The notes under the pieces are model-generated. The model was not told where the DNA came from. It ran no database searches and saw only the letters and a list, made by a program, of their open reading frames with translations. Positions 18,383 through 27,139 of a stretch of DNA of 64,000 nt are shown piece by piece. Both the position numbers and the translations under genes were made by a program. This DNA comes from CALIKS01 sp964440295 (GTDB lineage Archaea; Thermoproteota; Nitrososphaeria_A; Caldarchaeales; Calditenuaceae): the NCBI GenBank assembly GCA_964440295.1, contig CAYTRT010000002.1, positions 1 through 64,000 of the forward strand. The letters run 5' to 3'. Positions within the stretch are counted from its first letter, which is position 1, and every line of letters begins with the position of its first letter.

Positions 18383-19839
18383 AGGAAGTGGTAATAGACC
18401 CAATTACTAGGCTTGAAGGACACGGAAAGATAGTCATAATAATGAATGAAGAGGGCAATGTTGATCATGCATACATTCAGATACCGGAGCTTAGAGGATT
18501 TGAAAAGTTCGCGGAAGGAAGGGCAGCAGAAGACATGCCACAGATTACAGAAAGGATTTGCGGTGTGTGCCCAATGGCGCATCACATGGCCTCGACAAAG
18601 ACTCTTGATGACCTGTACAAATGTACACCCACGCCGACTGCAAGGAAGATCAGAGAATTGATGTATAACATCTTCATGCTTGAGGACCATGCCCTCCATG
18701 TGTACATACTCGGCGGCCCCGACTTCATAGTCGGCCCAACTTCGCCAAAAGAAGAAAGAAACATATTAGGAGTAATTAACAAGGTCGGTAAGGAAAATGT
18801 ATTAAAAGTAATATCGATGCGTAAAAAACTACGAGAAGTCAACCTTATGCTTGGGGGTAAGACTATACACCCGGTTGCAGGAGTGCCGGGAGGAGTTTCT
18901 AGACCGATCAAAGATGGTGAGATTGAAAAGATTAAGCAGGTAGCAAGTGAGTCCGTCGAGTTTGCAAGATTCACTCTAAAGTTGTTTAAGGACTTGGTGC
19001 TGAAGAATGATCAGTATTTCAAGCTGATTACGAGTGATGCTTATACGCATCGAACCTACTATATGGGCCTGGTTGACGAGAAGAACCGCCTCAATTTCTA
19101 CGATGGAAAAATAAGAGTAGTAGACCCCAAGGGTAGTGAATACGCAAAATTTGACGTACATCAATATTACGATTACATTGCTGAACATGTAGAGCCTTGG
19201 ACATACATCAAGTTTACATATCTTAAGAATATAGGATGGAGGGGATTCATTGATGGAGAGAACAGCGGTATATACAGTGTAGCACCACTCGCCAGGCTAA
19301 ACGTCTCTGACTCGCTGGCTACGCCTGAGGCGCAGGCTGCATTTGAAGAAATGGTGTCAATGCTAGGTAAGCCCATTCACCACACCTTGGCTAACCACTG
19401 GGCCAGAGTCATCGAGATGATCTATGCCGCGGAAAGGATTCAGGAACTAGCAAACGATCCAGAAATAACTGATACAAATATCCGTAACATTCCTAAACAT
19501 ACTCCGAGCGAGGGAATGGGGGTCACAGAAGCGCCAAGAGGCACACTCATACATCACTATAAGACAGATGAAAAAGGAGTAGTGAAGCAAGCAAACCTCA
19601 TAGTTGCCACGCAGAATAATGCCGCAAGGATTGCCTTGTCTATTGATAAGGCAGCTAAACACCTGATCCGTCAGGGCCAGATAAATGATGGATTACTGAA
19701 CATGGTAGAGATGGCCTTCAGGGCCTATGATCCATGCCACGCATGCGGGACGCACACGCTGCCAGGCAACATGCCAATTATCGTATACATATATGATACG
19801 AGTGGCAAACTACTTAACGTGGTTAGACATAATTTATAA
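18379..19839 (+). CDS. mvhA: [NiFe]-hydrogenase large subunit (MvhA, group 3c-like)
   Basis: 486 residues. The L1 nickel-binding motif is ERICGVCPMAHHMAS (about residues 53-67) and the L2 motif is DPCHACGTH (about 448-456). About 30 residues follow the L2 histidine, so the precursor needs C-terminal cleavage, and the protease gene is immediately downstream. All four nickel-ligating cysteines are present, so the enzyme should be active. Association with MvhD and HdrA indicates group 3c, though the partner here seems membrane-linked rather than HdrBC. Confidence 0.95.
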   Translation: MKEVVIDPITRLEGHGKIVIIMNEEGNVDHAYIQIPELRGFEKFAEGRAAEDMPQITERICGVCPMAHHMASTKTLDDLYKCTPTPTARKIRELMYNIFMLEDHALHVYILGGPDFIVGPTSPKEERNILGVINKVGKENVLKVISMRKKLREVNLMLGGKTIHPVAGVPGGVSRPIKDGEIEKIKQVASESVEFARFTLKLFKDLVLKNDQYFKLITSDAYTHRTYYMGLVDEKNRLNFYDGKIRVVDPKGSEYAKFDVHQYYDYIAEHVEPWTYIKFTYLKNIGWRGFIDGENSGIYSVAPLARLNVSDSLATPEAQAAFEEMVSMLGKPIHHTLANHWARVIEMIYAAERIQELANDPEITDTNIRNIPKHTPSEGMGVTEAPRGTLIHHYKTDEKGVVKQANLIVATQNNAARIALSIDKAAKHLIRQGQINDGLLNMVEMAFRAYDPCHACGTHTLPGNMPIIVYIYDTSGKLLNVVRHNL

Positions 19840-19845
19840 TCAGTC

Positions 19846-20337
19846 GTGAAGATGGCAGTTCTTTTCCTCGGTAACCCGATTTTTAAGGACGATGCGATCG
19901 GTATAGAGGTTGGGAAAAGATTATTGGATAAACTTGAAAATTTGGGTATAGAGGTTTTCATCTTAGAGAGGACTGGGCTCTCGCTCCTAGACTATATTTT
20001 AGGATATGATAGCGTCGTAATTGTTGATAGCTTTAAAAGTAATCAACACCCTATAGGAGATGTTTATGAGCTGCCCCAAGATTCACTAATGCCGCAGAAA
20101 ATATTCTCACTACATTATGCTGGACTGCCAGAGGCACTGATGGCTATTCACGCGTTAAAACCCGCTCAACCTACTACAATTCACATAGTCGCCATAGAAA
20201 CAAATGATCCCTATACGATTTCTGAAGAAATGTCCGTAGAAATTTCTAATAAGCTGGAAACCATAACAAATAACGTCTTTAACATGATCATTAAAATAAT
20301 GAATCGAGGTGTTTTTAATAATTGCAGTCAAGTATAA
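19846..20337 (+). CDS. Hydrogenase maturation protease (HycI/FrhD type)
   Basis: 163 residues of the M52 hydrogenase endopeptidase family. LGNPIFKDDAIGIEV near the N-terminus has the conserved GN...DD.IG, with the nickel-sensing acidic residue; VDSFKS and SLHYAGLPEAL contain the second Asp and the conserved His. It removes the C-terminal extension of MvhA after nickel loading. Start is GTG 19846 or ATG 19852, 6-12 nt after mvhA. Overlaps hypD by 16 nt. Confidence 0.9.
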   Translation: MKMAVLFLGNPIFKDDAIGIEVGKRLLDKLENLGIEVFILERTGLSLLDYILGYDSVVIVDSFKSNQHPIGDVYELPQDSLMPQKIFSLHYAGLPEALMAIHALKPAQPTTIHIVAIETNDPYTISEEMSVEISNKLETITNNVFNMIIKIMNRGVFNNCSQV

Positions 20338-21545
20338 GAGTGATTGAGGATGCATTCCGAAATAATCGGGAACTTGCATCATCATTGGTTAAGATAATTG
20401 AGAAATATGCTGAGAAAATTGATAAAGAACAGCTGAGTGGCAGCGCGCCCATCAAGATTATGCATTTCTGCGGTACGCATGAATGGACAATAACGCACTA
20501 CGGCCTGAGAAGCTTACTGCCGCAAAACGTTGAACTCGTAGCCGGCCCGGGATGTCCCGTGTGTGTTGTACCGTCAAATTACATAGACTTGTCTATTAAA
20601 CTCTCGCTTGAAGGATGCGTAGTTTACACTTATGGTGATGCCTTACGGCTTCCTTCCAACAAGCCTAAATCACAGGCTAGGTCGTTGCTCGAGGCGAAGG
20701 CAGTTGGAGGAGAAGTCAAAGTAGTGTATTCCTTCTTGGATGCAGTTAGAGATGCAAAGACTCATAGTAGGGACAGTGTGTTTCTAGGGATAGGCTTTGA
20801 GACAGTGCTACCCATGTATGGATTTTTATTCCACAAAAAAGAAGTACCAACAAATCTTAAGTTTTTAAGTCTTGTCCGCCTCACACCGCCGGCAATGAAG
20901 TATACTATCAAGCTGTATAAAGAGAGGGGACTGCTTCCAATAATGGGAATCATAGCGCCCGGACACGTTTCAACCGTCATCGGTGGCGAGGAATGGCGCT
21001 TCTTACCTAGGAACTTTAATCTTCCAACCGTAGTTGCAGGCTTCGAGCCGATAGACGTCTTGATGTCTATTGCCTCAATCCTCAAGATGATTAATGATAA
21101 GAAACCAGACCTAGAAATCGAGTATAAAAGACTAGTTAAGACAGACGGAAACCCGCAAATGAGAAGAGTGATAGAAGAGGTCTTTGAGCCGGTATATGCT
21201 GCATGGAGAGGGATAGGCATGATAGCGAGGAGTGGATTAAAACTTCGCCCGGAGTTTGGACAAGTCTATGACGCCTTCGAGTACTTCGGCATCAAGGATG
21301 TATCGCCATCTGAGTACGTGATGACGCATGCACATTTCGGCGATGCGGGAAGCTATGACGTCCCGCCAAACTGTAGATGCGGCGAGGTCGTGCTTGGGAT
21401 ATCTAAACCGACAGACTGCCCGTTATTCATGAAGTCATGCACCCCTGAGTCGCCTTGGGGGCCCTGTATGGTTTCTTCAGAGGGGACCTGTAACGTCTGG
21501 GCAAAATACGGTCAGATGGAGAAGATCAAGATGAAGATAAGGTGA
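20322..21545 (+). CDS. hypD: Hydrogenase maturation protein HypD
   Basis: 407 residues, TTG start inside the protease gene. Conserved cysteine motifs are HFCGTHEWT (about residue 49), GPGCPVCV (about 77) and a C-terminal [4Fe-4S] set, CRCGEVVLG...DCPLFMKSC...GPCMVS..GTCNVW. HypD with HypC assembles the Fe(CN)2CO group from cyanide supplied by HypE/HypF. All expected ligands are present. The end overlaps the following hypC region by 4 nt if its GTG is used, though the better hypC start lies just after the hypD stop. Confidence 0.95.
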   Translation: MQSSIRVIEDAFRNNRELASSLVKIIEKYAEKIDKEQLSGSAPIKIMHFCGTHEWTITHYGLRSLLPQNVELVAGPGCPVCVVPSNYIDLSIKLSLEGCVVYTYGDALRLPSNKPKSQARSLLEAKAVGGEVKVVYSFLDAVRDAKTHSRDSVFLGIGFETVLPMYGFLFHKKEVPTNLKFLSLVRLTPPAMKYTIKLYKERGLLPIMGIIAPGHVSTVIGGEEWRFLPRNFNLPTVVAGFEPIDVLMSIASILKMINDKKPDLEIEYKRLVKTDGNPQMRRVIEEVFEPVYAAWRGIGMIARSGLKLRPEFGQVYDAFEYFGIKDVSPSEYVMTHAHFGDAGSYDVPPNCRCGEVVLGISKPTDCPLFMKSCTPESPWGPCMVSSEGTCNVWAKYGQMEKIKMKIR

Positions 21546-21550
21546 GAAGT

Positions 21551-22375
21551 ATGTGTTGGGGAACGCCGGGCAAGGTTTTGGAGATAGACAATGAAAATAA
21601 AATAGCCAAGATAGACTTTGGTGGAGTAGTCAGAGAGGCATTAATAGCTATTGATGACCTAAAAGTGGGAGAATTTGTAATGGTTCATGCAGGAGTCATA
21701 ATTGGGAAAATGGATTCAAGAGACGTGGCGGTAAATTTGGCTCTATATTCTGAGCTAGCGGAGATGGCATATAGAGACATGGGACTCGATGAGGATGAGG
21801 CAAGAACCAAGGCAAGGACAGAACTCAATAAATTATTCTCAAATTTAGGAATTGATCCCAAAGGCATCGATGAAGTAAAAAGTCAGATAGACGAAAAAGA
21901 GGATGATGACGAAAAGTATAGTAAAGTAGAAATTCCAAAAAATGCGTTTAGAAAAGTCTACAGGGTATCCCTCTCCGACACAGATTACTTACAAGTCATG
22001 CACTACACTAATTACTTCAGATTCTGTGAGAGGTGTCAACAGGAATTATTAGCAAGCGTGGGATTTAGCTATTCAGTCTTGATTCATAAATTTGGCCGCT
22101 TCATACCTACTGTTGAGACGGGTGGAAAAATTCTTTCACCAGTCAGAATAGACAATGAGATTGAAGTGATTGTCTGGGTCGAGGAGATTGGTAGAAAGCA
22201 CGTGAAGTTCCATAACTTAATATGGAATAGAACTTCTGACAGGCTTGCCGCAGATATTTACACGGTTGGTGTGTGTACGGACACTTCCATAACAGAGTCG
22301 ATGGAGCTTCCAGAAGGGTTTGCCAAGGCTCTTGAGCCGTTCATCTATAAGCCCAAAACCGGTGAGGGTTGGTGA
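21551..22375 (+). CDS. hypC: HypC fused to a hot-dog-fold acyl-CoA thioesterase-like domain
   Basis: Residues 1-70 are HypC: MCWGTPGKVLEI gives the essential Cys2, and the small beta-barrel ends in GEFVMVHAGVIIGKM and an ALYSEL helix. Residues about 70-130 form a charged, partly acidic linker. Residues about 135-265 are a 4HBT/YbgC-type hot-dog domain: DTDYLQVMHYTNYFRFCERCQ aligns residue for residue with the DxDxxxxxxYxNYF signature, with the active-site Asp retained. ATG at 21551 was chosen because it exposes Cys2 and has GGTGAGA upstream; an in-frame GTG at 21542 would bury it. Normal HypC is only about 75-90 residues. The gene lies between hypD and hypE, and hypE overlaps it by 4 nt. Confidence 0.92.
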   Translation: MCWGTPGKVLEIDNENKIAKIDFGGVVREALIAIDDLKVGEFVMVHAGVIIGKMDSRDVAVNLALYSELAEMAYRDMGLDEDEARTKARTELNKLFSNLGIDPKGIDEVKSQIDEKEDDDEKYSKVEIPKNAFRKVYRVSLSDTDYLQVMHYTNYFRFCERCQQELLASVGFSYSVLIHKFGRFIPTVETGGKILSPVRIDNEIEVIVWVEEIGRKHVKFHNLIWNRTSDRLAADIYTVGVCTDTSITESMELPEGFAKALEPFIYKPKTGEGW

Positions 22376-23427
22376 ATAACGTCACGATGCTCCATGGCGC
22401 TGGTGGAAAATACATGCTGCAGTTCATTCATAAGTACATTCTGAAATATTTCGGCGACCTAGGAAGGGATATTGATGTTCCCCTACTTCTATTGGAGGAC
22501 TCAGCGATCGTTAATGGCATCGCGTTTACGACAGACTCCTACACAGTTCATCCATTGTTCTTCCCTGGCGGAGACATAGGAAGAATGGCCGTATGTGGAA
22601 CGGTAAACGACCTAGCAGTTAAGGGGGCTACGAAAATTCTCGGTATATCGTGCGGACTGATAATAGAGGAGGGCCTCGAACTGTCTGATGTGGAGCGAGT
22701 GTTAAGCAGCATGAGGGCAGCTGCAATCGAGGCAGAGACATCCATAGTTACTGGAGATACAAAAGTAGTTGAGAAGGGACGAGCTGACAAACTCTTAATC
22801 AACTGTTCCGGGATAGGAGTTCCGGAGGAGGAATTAACGAGCAATTACGAGACAATCAAGAGAAGCAGGAGCGAAGACACTTCGATGTGGCTGATAACTA
22901 AGAATATTAGGCCTGGAGACAGATTGATAATAAATGGCCCAATCGGCGATCACGCAGTAGCCATATTAACAGCGCGCGGCGAACTAGGCTTTGAGTCCGA
23001 TGTAAAGTCAGACAACGCGCCCCTAAACAAACTCATGAGAAAGGCCTTAGAGGTGGGAGGAGTTACTTGCGCAAAAGATCCTACTCGTGGAGGATTGGCG
23101 GGGCTATTGAACGAGTGGGCAGAAAATACGGGACTTGGATTCGTAATTCGTGAAGACTCGATACCGATGAGCCCCGCTGCCAGGGCTGCCTCCGAACTGC
23201 TGGGGATCGACATGCTAGAAGTGGGGAATGAGGGGAAAGTCGTGATGTGTGTCTTGAACGACAAGGCAGAAGAAGTTTTAGAATCCATTAAGAGATCGGG
23301 CTGGGAGCAGGCAAGCATTATTGGATACGTGACGGACTCGTTCAAAGGTGTGATTCTAGAGACAACTATCGGAGGCAAGAGAATAATTCCTCCGCCCATA
23401 GGGGACCCGGTACCTAGAATATGCTAA
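22372..23427 (+). CDS. hypE: Hydrogenase maturation protein HypE
   Basis: About 351 residues of the PurM-like family. TMLHGAGGK at the N-terminus, FTTDSYTVHPLFFPGGDIGRMAVCGTVNDLAVKGA with nucleotide-binding aspartates, DPTRGGLAG, and the C-terminal PRIC with the terminal cysteine that carries the carbamoyl/cyano group. HypE dehydrates the S-carbamoyl group made by HypF to thiocyanate. GTG at 22372 with GGTGAGG at 22361-22367 is the best start. Overlaps hypF by 7 nt. Confidence 0.95.
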   Translation: MNNVTMLHGAGGKYMLQFIHKYILKYFGDLGRDIDVPLLLLEDSAIVNGIAFTTDSYTVHPLFFPGGDIGRMAVCGTVNDLAVKGATKILGISCGLIIEEGLELSDVERVLSSMRAAAIEAETSIVTGDTKVVEKGRADKLLINCSGIGVPEEELTSNYETIKRSRSEDTSMWLITKNIRPGDRLIINGPIGDHAVAILTARGELGFESDVKSDNAPLNKLMRKALEVGGVTCAKDPTRGGLAGLLNEWAENTGLGFVIREDSIPMSPAARAASELLGIDMLEVGNEGKVVMCVLNDKAEEVLESIKRSGWEQASIIGYVTDSFKGVILETTIGGKRIIPPPIGDPVPRIC

Positions 23428-25730
23428 GTGCCGCCAAGCTAACGATAACTGGAGTAGTCCAAGGCGTGGGCTTCAGGCCCGCAATTACTCGCCTCGCTTT
23501 AAGCCTCGGAGTTAAAGGCTATGTCAAGAATCTTGGTGGCGGAGAGGTAGAGATCTGGGTTGAGGGAGAGAGTGAAAAGGTTGATTCATTCATTAAGTCA
23601 GTCGAGGGAGGCGTAACCCCGACTGCGAGAATAGAGAGAGTAGTAGTCAGCGATGTAGAACCACAGGGCATGAGGAGTTTTACAATACTCAAAAGCACTC
23701 CAGAATCAATTCTCATTTCACAGATTCCGCCCGACATTGGAATATGTAAATGGTGTTTAGACGAAATTATTGATAAAGAGTCTCGGAGATACTACTATGC
23801 CTTTAACTCTTGTGCATGGTGTGGTCCGAGATACTCAATCATTGAAAGTCTGCCATATGATCGAGAGAACACTAGCTGGCGAGATTTCCCGCTCTGTAAT
23901 AACTGCGCTGAAGAATATAACGATCCCCAAAACGTTAGGCGGTTCCATGCCGAAGGAAATAGCTGTCCAGTATGTGGACCCAAAATAGATTTACTTGATA
24001 ATGAGCTAAAATCAATGAATGTCGAGGATCCTATTCTCGAGGCAGCTAAGCTTATCGATGAGGGATACATAGTTGCTGTCAAAGGAATAGGTGGATACCA
24101 CCTAGCATCTCTAGCTTCAGATGACGACGTAGTCTTAAAGCTACGTCTCAGGAAAAAGCGTCCGAGACAACCCTTCGCCGTGATGGTGCTAGATATTGAG
24201 ACTGCGAAAAGGCTCGTGATAATCAACGATAAAGCTGAGAGATTGCTGAATAGCTACGAGAGGCCAATAGTGATTTTACGCAGGGCCTCAAACTCTAATG
24301 TTTCTCCATTAATAGCGCCCGGATTAAATAGTTTGGGAATTTTCCTACCATATACGGGCCTCCACTACTTTATTTTAAAAAATTTAAGAGACAAGTTTGT
24401 GGTGATGACCAGCGGAAACCCGACAGGCCAACCAATGATTACTAGTGAAGATCAGCTGTGGAAATTAGGCAAAGTCGCTGATTTCTTTCTCGTCCACAAC
24501 AGACGCATTATTAATAGGGTGGACGATTCCGTTGTCAGATTCACTAATGGCGAAGTACAATTCTTAAGGAGGGCAAGGGGCTTTGCACCCACATGGATCG
24601 AGAGCGATCACAGGTTTAATAGGCCCGTCATTGCTTTTGGGTCTGATCTTCACAACGTAGGTGCTGTTGCTTTAGAGAATAAAATAATTCCCACACAATA
24701 CATAGGCGACGTAGATGAGTACGAATGCTTCAAAGACCTTGAAGAGTACTTGACCCGACTATGCAAATACTATAGGATTAACCCAAAAGACGCAGTCCTA
24801 GTCTCTGACATGCATCCTCTGTATAGATCATCGCTATTGGCGGAGAGATGGAGCGAAACATATGGATCAGAGCTAATCAAGGTACAACATCATAAGGCGC
24901 ATATGGCATCTGTCATGCTAGATAATTTTCACCCGGTTGATGAGCCTGCAGTTGTAATAGCGATTGATGGCGCTGGTTACGGCGATGACGGCGCCATATG
25001 GGGAGGAGAAATACTTGCTTGGGATGGAGAAAAAGCAGATAGAAAGTCTCATCTTGAGTATCAAGTCATGCCTGGAGGCGATCTAGCGACTAGATTTCCA
25101 GCGAGAATGCTCACGTCCATCCTCAGCAAAGTTATGAGTGAAGAAGAGATAATTAATCTCTACGAGAGAAAAGGATTGATAGATTATTTTCCGAGGGGCA
25201 TTGAAGAGCTTCACCAGTGCGTCATCTACGCGAAGTCAGGTAAGGGTCCACGAACTTCTAGTACTGGCCGACTCCTTGACAGCGTATCGGCTCTCTTGAA
25301 GCTATGCAAGGAGCGTACGTATGAGGGGGAGCCTGCAATTTTGCTAGAAGACCATGCATGGATGGGCAGCAAGATAGAACTAGCAATTCCAGATCCAAAG
25401 AATGAGGAAGAAATCATACCTACCACTGATTTGGTCTATCAGCTGGCATGCCTAGCAGACAGCTTGAAGAGCTGGGACATAGCCTATACTGCACAGTTAA
25501 CTATTGGCAAATTGTTGGGTATGGCCGCAGTAAACGTGGCAATCGACCTCGAAGTGGGTGTAGTCTATGTTAGCGGAGGCGCAGCAGTAAACGACTACAT
25601 TATTCAAGGAATCCAATCATCGATAAAGGATGCAGGGTTAACGCTCCGAATGCATAAAAGATTACCTCCCAACGATGGCTGCATATCGGCTGGACAGGCA
25701 TTCATGGCAAAAATGTTAGAATTTGTTTAA
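23421..25730 (+). CDS. hypF: Carbamoyltransferase HypF
   Basis: 769 residues with all HypF domains in order: acylphosphatase (GVVQGVGFRPAITRLA near residue 10), zinc fingers (CKWCLDEI, CAWCGPRYS, CNNCAEEY, CPVCGPK, about residues 109-190), YrdC-like domain (AVKGIGGYHLA to FLPYTGLHYF), and Kae1-like domain with the metal-binding HHKAHMAS and AIDGAGYGDDGAIWGGE. HypF transfers a carbamoyl group to HypE. Last gene of the operon; an intergenic gap of 125 nt follows. Confidence 0.95.
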   Translation: MLSAAKLTITGVVQGVGFRPAITRLALSLGVKGYVKNLGGGEVEIWVEGESEKVDSFIKSVEGGVTPTARIERVVVSDVEPQGMRSFTILKSTPESILISQIPPDIGICKWCLDEIIDKESRRYYYAFNSCAWCGPRYSIIESLPYDRENTSWRDFPLCNNCAEEYNDPQNVRRFHAEGNSCPVCGPKIDLLDNELKSMNVEDPILEAAKLIDEGYIVAVKGIGGYHLASLASDDDVVLKLRLRKKRPRQPFAVMVLDIETAKRLVIINDKAERLLNSYERPIVILRRASNSNVSPLIAPGLNSLGIFLPYTGLHYFILKNLRDKFVVMTSGNPTGQPMITSEDQLWKLGKVADFFLVHNRRIINRVDDSVVRFTNGEVQFLRRARGFAPTWIESDHRFNRPVIAFGSDLHNVGAVALENKIIPTQYIGDVDEYECFKDLEEYLTRLCKYYRINPKDAVLVSDMHPLYRSSLLAERWSETYGSELIKVQHHKAHMASVMLDNFHPVDEPAVVIAIDGAGYGDDGAIWGGEILAWDGEKADRKSHLEYQVMPGGDLATRFPARMLTSILSKVMSEEEIINLYERKGLIDYFPRGIEELHQCVIYAKSGKGPRTSSTGRLLDSVSALLKLCKERTYEGEPAILLEDHAWMGSKIELAIPDPKNEEEIIPTTDLVYQLACLADSLKSWDIAYTAQLTIGKLLGMAAVNVAIDLEVGVVYVSGGAAVNDYIIQGIQSSIKDAGLTLRMHKRLPPNDGCISAGQAFMAKMLEFV

Positions 25731-25821
25731 GGATAATTCGTCAACATGCTCAGCCGCGCCTTTAGGCATTATGGAGTAGTTTTAGGCCGCCTCTAGTGAA
25801 AATTTACACATACTTGAAAAT

Positions 25822-25833
25822 ACAAATTTTATA
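25822..25833 (+). promoter_or_regulatory. TATA box upstream of the BMP-family gene
   Basis: AAATTTTATAGC sits about 25-34 nt before the ATG at 25856, with no ribosome-binding sequence between them. This fits a leaderless transcript for the binding protein and amidohydrolase pair. Confidence 0.5.
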
Positions 25834-25855
25834 GCCGCGTCATTCAATCCCTAAC

Positions 25856-27139
25856 ATGGTAACCAGCAATCCTAGTAGGAGAAGGTTTCTGGCATCTGTC
25901 AAAAACGCCGCTGTAGGAGGCGTCCTTGCAGGTGCATTAGCCGGTGCGGCGGGTACATATCTTGCGACGGGAGGAGCAAAGACGACAACCGTAGAGAAAA
26001 CCGTCACTGTCGAGACCAAGAAATTCATTAAGGCAGGATATATCTACATTGGCCCAGCTAAGGATTATGGATGGTCCTACTCTCACGACCAAGGTAGACA
26101 GTGGGCTGATAGGAGAATGCCATCTGCAAAGAGCACCTACATTGAGGGCGTCAGTGATGCGGACGTTAAGAGTGCCATGAGGGGGTTAATTGAGGGAGAA
26201 AATGTAGACCTAGTAGTCGGAACGAGCTTCGGCTACATGGACTCTATGGCTGAGCTGGCTGCGCAGTATCCTGAGAAGTATTTCCTCCACATAAATGGCT
26301 TTAGGGCAGGAGTTCTTGGGAACGCGCCCATGAATATGTCGGTTGCCGACATCAATACATATCAAATATACTATCTCGAGGGACTTGCGGCGGGTAGTGT
26401 GACTAAGACTGGAGCAGTAGGAATAGTCGCTACATTTCCCGTCCCAGTTGTGGTTAGACTCGTGAATGCATTTGCCATCGGAGCACATTATGCCTACAAG
26501 AAGAGAACGGGAAAAGACATTAAGATGCAGCTTGTTTGGCTAATGACGTGGTTCGACCCTACAAAGGCTAGGGATGCCGCAATTTCTCTAATAGAAACAA
26601 TCGATGCAGACGTGCTCAGCTCCTCTGAGGACTCGCCGACGGTATTGCAAGTAGCAGAGGAGTACACCACCAAGAAGGGAAGAAAGACGTGGGGCTTCAG
26701 TCACTATACCAATATGTACGAGTACGGCCCTAACTCGCATCTGACAGGACACATAGTAAACTGGGGAGTAATATATTTGGAGTTTTACAAAGCCATAGCG
26801 ACTGGTACGTGGGAGTCAGTCGATATATGGGCGAGACTTGGAGATTATCTGCCCTCAAGATGGGCGAAACCTCCTGAACAAAGCACAGTGGGCAAACCTG
26901 AAGGGCCTGTCTATATGGCCCAGCTTAACCCAGCCATACCCGAAGAGTGGCAACTCGAGATTAAGAGGAGATATGAACAGATGAAGGAAGGACTATTCGA
27001 GCCCTTCAGCAGCGAGGCGAACCTAGACGAGCCCATCAGAGACCAGAACGGCGAGATAAGAATCCCAGCAGGGGGAAGAGCCGATAGAAACATGCTGATG
27101 AACATGGACTGGATAGTAGAGTACATTGGACAAACATGA
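25856..27139 (+). CDS. BMP-family (PnrA-like) solute-binding protein with Tat signal
   Basis: 427 residues. A twin-arginine signal (RRRFLASVKNAAVGGVLAGALAGAAG, starting at residue 8) precedes a low-complexity T/K/V-rich linker, then a BMP domain: YIYIGPAKDYGWSYSHDQG, GLIEGENVDLVVGTSFGYMD, and the conserved GFSHYTNMYEYGPN and VNWGVIYLEFYKAI blocks. BMP proteins bind nucleosides (PnrA/MED) or related compounds for ABC uptake. No permease or ATPase gene is nearby, so they must be elsewhere. It overlaps the amidohydrolase gene by 4 nt, suggesting that a purine/pyrimidine or related ring compound is both taken up and deaminated. Confidence 0.88.
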   Translation: MVTSNPSRRRFLASVKNAAVGGVLAGALAGAAGTYLATGGAKTTTVEKTVTVETKKFIKAGYIYIGPAKDYGWSYSHDQGRQWADRRMPSAKSTYIEGVSDADVKSAMRGLIEGENVDLVVGTSFGYMDSMAELAAQYPEKYFLHINGFRAGVLGNAPMNMSVADINTYQIYYLEGLAAGSVTKTGAVGIVATFPVPVVVRLVNAFAIGAHYAYKKRTGKDIKMQLVWLMTWFDPTKARDAAISLIETIDADVLSSSEDSPTVLQVAEEYTTKKGRKTWGFSHYTNMYEYGPNSHLTGHIVNWGVIYLEFYKAIATGTWESVDIWARLGDYLPSRWAKPPEQSTVGKPEGPVYMAQLNPAIPEEWQLEIKRRYEQMKEGLFEPFSSEANLDEPIRDQNGEIRIPAGGRADRNMLMNMDWIVEYIGQT

